A program made the position numbers and the translations under genes. The notes beneath the pieces are model-generated. The model did no database searches and was not told the origin of the DNA. It worked only from the letters and a program-made list of their open reading frames with translations. From contig DATFDL010000082.1 of the NCBI GenBank assembly GCA_035252155.1, positions 1 to 18,870 on the forward strand: a stretch of DNA of 18,870 nucleotides. Direction: 5' to 3'. Every line of letters starts with the position of its first letter. Position 1 is the stretch's first letter. Origin of the DNA: JAICLL01 sp035252155. GTDB taxonomy: Bacteria > Planctomycetota > Planctomycetia > Pirellulales > JAICIG01. Positions 14,554-18,870 of the stretch are shown piece by piece.

Positions 14554-16059
14554 TTAGCTGAGGTGGCTAAAATCGGGCCGGCCTTGGTCCTCGAGCCCGA
14601 TCTCGTTCAGCGACCGCTCGGGGGTGGGTGTCAATCGCTTGACTACTTGCTGGTGAAACCGGTCGCCGGTGCGGTTCCACCACCAGACTACCAGCCAGAG
14701 CACGACGGTCAATACGACGAACAGAGCCACGAAGATGCCCGTCGCAAAACGATGGTCGGCAACCGGCGGTTCGAGCCAGACCGGCCCGGGGCCGATGATC
14801 AAGGGGGCCGATTGCCGGTCGGTCGGTCCACGCCCGGCCTGGGCCGCGTCGTCGCCGGCCGAACGTCGCCGATAACTCCACTTCTTCAGAAAAAACCCGG
14901 CGATCCGCACCGGCTCGTGGATGTTGCTGCCTTCGGGAAATCCTTTAGGCAATTCACGCACGCAAAAGGTCAGCGGGTTGCCCTGCGAGTCTTCGGTGAA
15001 CATTTCGATCTCGTAGTAGTGATCGATGCCGAAGCGGGCCACGATGTCGGCGTCGTCCACCCGCACCGGCAAGGCCTGCCGGGCGGTGCCGGTCAGGGCC
15101 ACCAGCTTGCCGTGCTGATGATGCGGATCGTTAAAGAGCGGCTCGACCGGGCATTCGGCCGGCGCTTGCCGCAGCAACTGCCGCGTGCCCGCCCGGCCCA
15201 CGGCCGCCAGCAATTGATAAAAGCACTCGCGGTCTTCGGCCGTCATGGCGGGCCGTGGATCCAGCTCGTCGAACAGCCCGGCGTCCATTTGCAGGTCGCC
15301 GAGCATGTTGGGCGGAAACCAGGCGATGCGGCGGGCGATCAGCACGGGGCGGACGACTCCCTTGCCGTCGTCATCATCGTCGTGGGCGCTTAGGCGCACC
15401 AACAAGCCGGTTACTGTCGCCGGTTGGTCGATCGGCTCGCCCAGCTTCCAAGCCGCAGGCACTGCCAGGCAATAGACGATCGCCGGCGCACGGTCGGGAC
15501 CGATCGCCAACTCGCAGCGGTAATAGTGCGGCAGATCGAAGCTTTCGGCGGCCTTGGGCGGCAAGGGCACTTTGGCCACTCGCTCGACCCGTCCCGACCA
15601 GGCGACAATCTGAGCTTGATAACGCTCGGGCGTCGCCAGCACGTCGGCCACCGGCACGCCGATCTGTTTCCACTGATCGAACTTGGCCAACGGAAATCGT
15701 CGCACCGCGTACAACAACCGCCACAGGTCGTCGTCGCCGCCCGAAACAAAATCGCTCTTGGCGAGCGGAGGCTCAAGTGCGGCAGTCGGCGCGCCCAACA
15801 ACTCGAACAGTTCGCGCGGGTTTTCGATCGGTGCGGCGTCGTCAGCGGCCCAAGCGGGCGAAAGGGTCGCGAGTGCGAGCACGACAACGGCGAGGGATTT
15901 CGCGACTCGAGTCGTCAAACGCCAATCGTTCGTGCGAGGTCTGTAGGGAACGGACTCCGTGCCGTTCCGTGAACTGCGATTCGGCCTCGGCCCGCCCTTC
16001 GCGGAACGCCACGGAGGGCGTTCCCTACAGATGTCGAACGTAGAGTTTCCGCGCGCCAT
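14554..16059 (-). CDS. Exported membrane protein with two copies of an OB-like module
   Basis: A 501-residue protein from ATG 16059, two bases after the stop of the upstream gene, with GGAG five bases before it. Residues 10-40 are encoded by palindrome copy C. A signal peptide core (VAKSLAVVVLALATLSPAWA) follows at 52-71, so a TTG at 15918 is the alternative start. Module 1 (about 110-247) and module 2 (about 275-430) share a plan: a helical start, a strand with LVALTGTAR (IVAWSGRVE in the first), a tyrosine pair (HYY), a VYCLAVP or CVRELP strand, then G-x-I-x-x-P and a VTG/IAG strand. This reads like an OB-type beta-barrel. One membrane helix (438-461) and a cytoplasmic tail end the protein. 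Function unknown. Confidence 0.75.
   Translation of the reverse strand: MARGNSTFDICRERPPWRSAKGGPRPNRSSRNGTESVPYRPRTNDWRLTTRVAKSLAVVVLALATLSPAWAADDAAPIENPRELFELLGAPTAALEPPLAKSDFVSGGDDDLWRLLYAVRRFPLAKFDQWKQIGVPVADVLATPERYQAQIVAWSGRVERVAKVPLPPKAAESFDLPHYYRCELAIGPDRAPAIVYCLAVPAAWKLGEPIDQPATVTGLLVRLSAHDDDDDGKGVVRPVLIARRIAWFPPNMLGDLQMDAGLFDELDPRPAMTAEDRECFYQLLAAVGRAGTRQLLRQAPAECPVEPLFNDPHHQHGKLVALTGTARQALPVRVDDADIVARFGIDHYYEIEMFTEDSQGNPLTFCVRELPKGFPEGSNIHEPVRIAGFFLKKWSYRRRSAGDDAAQAGRGPTDRQSAPLIIGPGPVWLEPPVADHRFATGIFVALFVVLTVVLWLVVWWWNRTGDRFHQQVVKRLTPTPERSLNEIGLEDQGRPDFSHLS
15941..16030 (+). repeat. REPIN-like inverted palindrome pair, copy C, inside a coding region
   Basis: The right arm (16002-16030) is identical to that of copy A. 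The left arm (15941-15969) differs at three positions: GA for CC at 15953-15954 and C for G at 15962. Two of these changes, C to G at 15953 and G to C at 15962, pair with each other within the left hairpin and keep its stem. The 32-bp spacer resembles that of copy A in the same orientation. The 90-bp length is a multiple of three, and the element is read in frame on the minus strand. Confidence 0.85.
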
Positions 16060-16061
16060 CG

Positions 16062-17129
16062 TCACTCCGCTTGCTTGGCCAATTGGGCCAACTGCTCGCG
16101 CACGTCCGGGGCCACTTCGGCATGCTTGAGCGCGCTGAGCTGCGGCGGCCGGCTCGGTTTGCCGGCCAGCCGGAAGCGCGTGCGGTTCAAAGCAAACAAC
16201 ACCACGAGCAAACTGACGATCGTCGCAATCAGCGCGGCGGCCAGTAGCGTCTGGCGATCGACCGGCGCCCGCGCGACAATCACCGGACGCGCCTCGGGCC
16301 GCCAGCGGAGCGTCTTCGAGAGCAGCAACGGCCAGGTGGCGATTCCCTCGCCCGACATGTGCGCCCACCGCTTATAAAAAAAGCCGGTGAGCGTGATCGG
16401 CTCGTCGAGCCGCTCGCCGACCGGAAAGCCATCGGGCAATTCCAGGCAATAAACCACGACCGGGTAGGCCCGGTCGTCCGGTTCGAGCACCACCTGATAA
16501 TACTGGGCCACGCCCGACTCGTTGGCGGCCAGCCGCTTGACGAGCACGCGCCGCGCGGTGCCGCGCAGAGTCACCAGGTCGCCGCGAAACTCCTTGGGCT
16601 GCGTATAAAGCTGCATAAAGCTGACATCGCCCTGCGAGGCCCGTTCGAGCTCGGCTTCGGGCGTCGAGTTGAGCACCTCCAAGAAGTTGTAGAACGCCCC
16701 GGCTTCGGCCGAGCGAAACACGGTGTCGTCGCGCACGCGCCCGAGCAGGTCGGCCCGAACGCCGCGAAAGTATTGTTTGCCCTGCGGCAGATCGTGTGGG
16801 GTTTCAGCTTCGATGATGAATTCGTCCGGCCCCAACGCCCGGCGGACCGGTGGCCGGGCCGGTTGGGCCTCCGCCAGATCGGCGTCGGCCGGCTCGGCGG
16901 CCAGCGGTCGAACTCGGTTGGGGGCTGGCCGCGCCGCGCGGTTATCGACGGCCGGGGGTGCCAGGGCCGGCGCGCCGCCGCGAATCCAGGCCCAATGCTT
17001 GGGCTTGCTCGCCTCTTGAATCAACAGCATCACCAACCCCGCCGAAAGCACCAGAAACAGCAACCGCCGCTGCTCGCGGCGAGCCAGATAATTGCGCGTC
17101 CGCGCGCCTTTCGGGCGGAAGTCGAGCAT
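16062..17129 (-). CDS. Membrane protein with one OB-like module, paralogous to the downstream gene
   Basis: A 355-residue protein with an N-terminal anchor helix (RRLLFLVLSAGLVMLLI, residues 21-37) and a second membrane helix near 293-314 (QTLLAAALIATIVSLLVVLFAL). Between them are a proline/alanine-rich linker (50-98) and one module (about 135-276). The module is very close to the second module of the downstream protein: FRGDLVTLRGTARRV, then QYYQVVLEPDD, VVYCLELPDGFPVG, and EPITLTGFFYKRWAH; the counterpart there reads EPVRIAGFFLKKWSY. Both proteins would hold their modules outside the membrane and likely form a complex. The stop lies two bases from the next start. No Shine-Dalgarno sequence is seen at the ATG. 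I recognise no named family. Confidence 0.75.
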   Translation of the reverse strand: MLDFRPKGARTRNYLARREQRRLLFLVLSAGLVMLLIQEASKPKHWAWIRGGAPALAPPAVDNRAARPAPNRVRPLAAEPADADLAEAQPARPPVRRALGPDEFIIEAETPHDLPQGKQYFRGVRADLLGRVRDDTVFRSAEAGAFYNFLEVLNSTPEAELERASQGDVSFMQLYTQPKEFRGDLVTLRGTARRVLVKRLAANESGVAQYYQVVLEPDDRAYPVVVYCLELPDGFPVGERLDEPITLTGFFYKRWAHMSGEGIATWPLLLSKTLRWRPEARPVIVARAPVDRQTLLAAALIATIVSLLVVLFALNRTRFRLAGKPSRPPQLSALKHAEVAPDVREQLAQLAKQAE

Positions 17130-17535
17130 GGCGGAAAGGGGTTTGAGCAGTGAATGGTCTTATTACGATTCTAGGCCCATGAGCCCCAAAAGTGGAATAG
17201 GGTTCAGGGTTCAGGGTTCAGGGTTCAGAATTTTGGTGAGCGCGAATTGCCGATCGCAGCCGACGTCTCGGCGAACCTCCAAGTGAGGCGCTTCACGCAC
17301 TCTAAACGCCCTGCGTCAAAATGCTGAACCCTGAACCCTGAACCCTGAACCCTACTTCACACCCCGAGCGCCAGCGCCGACCTTGTGACCCGCATCACCG
17401 AACGCCTAGTTGCTTCCCCGCGCCGCGTCCGATAAGCTGGAACCATAGGCGTCTTCTTCAGACCGCCTCCGTGGCCGGCTGCCGGAACGCCCGCCGTCGG
17501 AATGTCTATTCGCTGAAGTTCTGAGGACGACAGGG
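17130..17535. other. Divergent intergenic region with inverted heptad element
   Basis: This 406-bp stretch separates two divergent membrane/secreted protein genes. Its main content is the inverted heptad element at 17192-17360. In the remaining bases up to 17535 I see no gene and no clear promoter. GAGG at 17523-17526 is the probable ribosome binding site of the downstream gene. Short minus-strand frames here are translations of the repeats. Confidence 0.55.
17192..17360. repeat. Inverted repeat built from GGTTCAG heptads
   Basis: Four perfect GGTTCAG units lie at 17201-17228 and four inverted CTGAACC units at 17324-17351. With flanking bases (GTGGAATAGG before, AATTTTG after) the arms reach 44 bp each, 17192-17235 and 17317-17360, with three mismatches. 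They enclose an 81-bp spacer that shows no gene. The arms match beyond the heptads, so this is one element and not two chance microsatellites. Confidence 0.85.
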
Positions 17536-18870
17536 ATGAGGCTGCACCTCTCAGGCCGGACAAATCGAAAATCGAAAATCCAAAATCCAAAATCGCTTTG
17601 GTGGTGCGCCCTAGCTTTTATGGTCGCACTGATTGCCGGTCGGGCCGAGGCCGTCGAGCAATATGAAGAATTTCTGAAGGCGCTGACCGACCAGGGCATG
17701 TACGACGTGGCGCTCGACTACATCGAGACCATGCGCAACAGCCCGTTGCTGAGCGAAGCGCAGAAACAGCAGATGCCGTTCGACGAGGGGCGGCTGCTGA
17801 TGCGCAACGCGCAGGTCGAGCGCAACGCGGCGGCCAAGGCCAAGCTGCTCGATCGGGCCCGCGACCGCTTCAACGATTTTATCAAGGCCAATCCCTCGAA
17901 CCCCCTGGCGGCCAACGCCGAGCTTGAGTTGGGCAACGTGCTGGTCGAGCACGGCAAGAGTCTTCGCGATCAGGCAAATCGCCCGGCCAACGCGGCCAAA
18001 AAAGACGCCTTGATGAATCAGGCCCGCGAGCAGTTTCAGCAGGCCCAAAAAGTGTTTGACACAGCCGATAAAAAACTGACCGAGAAGGCGAAGTCGTTCC
18101 CGAAATTCCTCGACAAGAAGAAAAAGAAAGAGGAAGAGCAGAGCCACGAGCGCGACAAAGCCTACCAAGACGCCCTGATGGCGCACATCTACTCGGCGAG
18201 CGTCCTCTCGGAGCTGGCCAAAACGTATCCGCCCGGCTCGGACGATCGGAAAAAGCTGCTCCAGCAAGCCGCCGACAAGCACGGCGGCACCTACGAGAAG
18301 CATCGCCGGAAGGTGGCCGGGCTGTATGCGCGGTTCTACCAAGCGCAGTGCTACCAGGAGTTGGGCGATACCAAAAAAGCGCTCGGCATGTATGAGGATG
18401 TGTTGAACCTGCCCGACGATGAAGAGGCCATTCGCCGGCTGAAGGCGTCGGCCTTGCCGTTCGCCATGCAGTGCTGGACCAGTGATGCCGAGAAAAAGTA
18501 TTCGACCGCCGCCGATCGTGGCGAGGAGTGGCTCGAGCAGGCGAACCCGAACCTGGAGCGCACAGCCGAAGGTTTGGCGATCCGGTATTACACGGCGCTG
18601 GCTGACAAGCTGCTGGCCGACAGCTTGACCAACAAAGAAGACGAGGCCGCCAAAAAGACGGCCTTGGCCGCCGCCCGCAAGCACGCCCAGTTTGTGGCCA
18701 AGAATCCCGGCGACTATCGCGACGAGGCCAAGCAACTCTATCAAAAGCTGCCGGGCGGCGAGGCGGCCGGCGAGCAGAAAGAGCCGACCAACTTTGCCGA
18801 GGCCCGCGACCAGGGCAAAGACGCGCTCGACCAGTCGCAAGACAAGCTGACGGCCATCAAGATGGCCGGC
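17536..18870 (+). CDS. Secreted helical, TPR-like protein, 3' end outside window
   Basis: The frame is open from ATG 17536 to the window end (445 codons). GAGG (17523-17526) lies nine bases before the ATG. Residues 1-39 form a long signal peptide: a basic n-region (RTNRKSKIQNPKS, residues 8-20), core WWCALAFMVALIAG and cleavage after RAEA. The n-region is encoded by a heptad repeat. The mature part is almost wholly helical, with paired helices of TPR type such as AEVEQYEEFLKALTDQGMYD, LAANAELELGNVLVEHGKSL and YARFYQAQCYQELGDTKKAL. A lysine-rich segment (FLDKKKKKEEEQ) lies in the middle. TPR proteins act as scaffolds; the partner is unknown. An ATG at 17620 would lose the n-region. A long antisense frame here is not a gene. 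Confidence 0.82.
   Translation, partial: MRLHLSGRTNRKSKIQNPKSLWWCALAFMVALIAGRAEAVEQYEEFLKALTDQGMYDVALDYIETMRNSPLLSEAQKQQMPFDEGRLLMRNAQVERNAAAKAKLLDRARDRFNDFIKANPSNPLAANAELELGNVLVEHGKSLRDQANRPANAAKKDALMNQAREQFQQAQKVFDTADKKLTEKAKSFPKFLDKKKKKEEEQSHERDKAYQDALMAHIYSASVLSELAKTYPPGSDDRKKLLQQAADKHGGTYEKHRRKVAGLYARFYQAQCYQELGDTKKALGMYEDVLNLPDDEEAIRRLKASALPFAMQCWTSDAEKKYSTAADRGEEWLEQANPNLERTAEGLAIRYYTALADKLLADSLTNKEDEAAKKTALAAARKHAQFVAKNPGDYRDEAKQLYQKLPGGEAAGEQKEPTNFAEARDQGKDALDQSQDKLTAIKMAG
17562..17596 (+). repeat. Heptad repeat (AAAATCS) inside a signal-peptide coding region
   Basis: Five consecutive units of AAATCG / AAAATCG / AAAATCC / AAAATCC / AAAATCG occur here with a 7-bp period. They encode TNRKSKIQNPKS, the basic n-region of the downstream signal peptide. 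On the other strand the repeat reads as aromatic-rich peptide of the FGFWIF type. Confidence 0.8.

Noticed and set aside
16060..16368. Upstream ATG (16368) for the two-module membrane protein
   Set aside because: It would lie deep inside the preceding gene on the same strand in another frame. ATG 16059, right after that gene's stop with GGAG before it, is far more plausible.
17357..17699. Minus-strand frames containing FGFWIFDF-type peptides
   Set aside because: These are translations of the AAAATCS heptad repeat, opposite the start of the real TPR-like gene.
17611..18840. Stop-free 409-codon frame on the minus strand
   Set aside because: It is rich in Leu, Val, Gly and Arg as expected for the complement of a Lys/Glu/Ala-rich helical gene. 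The plus strand carries a signal peptide and TPR-like helices with a ribosome binding site.
1..18870. CRISPR array, tRNA, rRNA or insertion sequence
   Set aside because: No regularly spaced direct repeats of CRISPR length, no cloverleaf with a TTCRA T-arm, no rRNA core sequence and no transposase or integrase motif were seen.

Overview
This is a GC-rich window, probably from a planctomycete of the Pirellulales type. That assignment is an inference. It rests on two calcium-motif FG-GAP/VCBS propeller proteins side by side, a secreted HEAT-repeat protein, several exported proteins of no known family with proline/alanine linkers, weak or absent Shine-Dalgarno sequences, and dispersed palindromes of a kind I associate with planctomycete genomes. 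There is no rRNA, tRNA, CRISPR array or recognisable transposase.

Layout. 1-666 (+) is the end of a transglutaminase-like protein. It converges with a secreted NodB-type polysaccharide deacetylase (685-2220, -). Upstream of the deacetylase on the same strand are a palindromic element and an exported protein of unknown function (2493-3956, -). Next is a cmk-plsC pair (4093-5606, +), whose 3' end runs 204 bp into a convergent four-helix membrane protein (5403-5912, -). A secreted aldose 1-epimerase (5969-7108, +) diverges from it. A non-coding block bracketed by inverted heptad repeats follows (7115-7422), then a secreted HEAT protein (7434-8630, -). The methionine/cysteine block holds a plant-type cystathionine gamma-synthase (8990-10198, +) with a strong terminator hairpin in its own leader, a small DUF2283 protein (10242-10469, -) and a second transsulfuration enzyme (10579-11727, +). 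After a second palindromic element come two FG-GAP proteins (12017-13213 and 13230-14543, +), the second apparently cut short. They converge on a two-gene membrane operon (17129 to 14554, -) in which one unrecognised module occurs three times. The window ends inside a secreted, TPR-like protein (17536 to the window end, +).

The clearest unexplained signals are in repeats and leaders. Three 90-91 bp elements (2301-2390, 11814-11904, 15941-16030) have REPIN architecture: two inverted hairpins, each with GTAG at its outer foot, around a conserved spacer. The third copy lies in frame inside a gene, between its start codon and its signal peptide. A heptad repeat likewise encodes the basic n-region of the TPR protein's signal peptide. 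Two other heptad families form large inverted repeats around non-coding spacers. The cystathionine gamma-synthase leader looks like an attenuator of unknown type.

Functionally the window mixes housekeeping genes (pyrimidine nucleotide and phospholipid synthesis, transsulfuration) with cell-envelope and exported proteins (deacetylase, epimerase, HEAT, propellers, OB-like membrane proteins, TPR). I see no single multi-gene system that ties them together.
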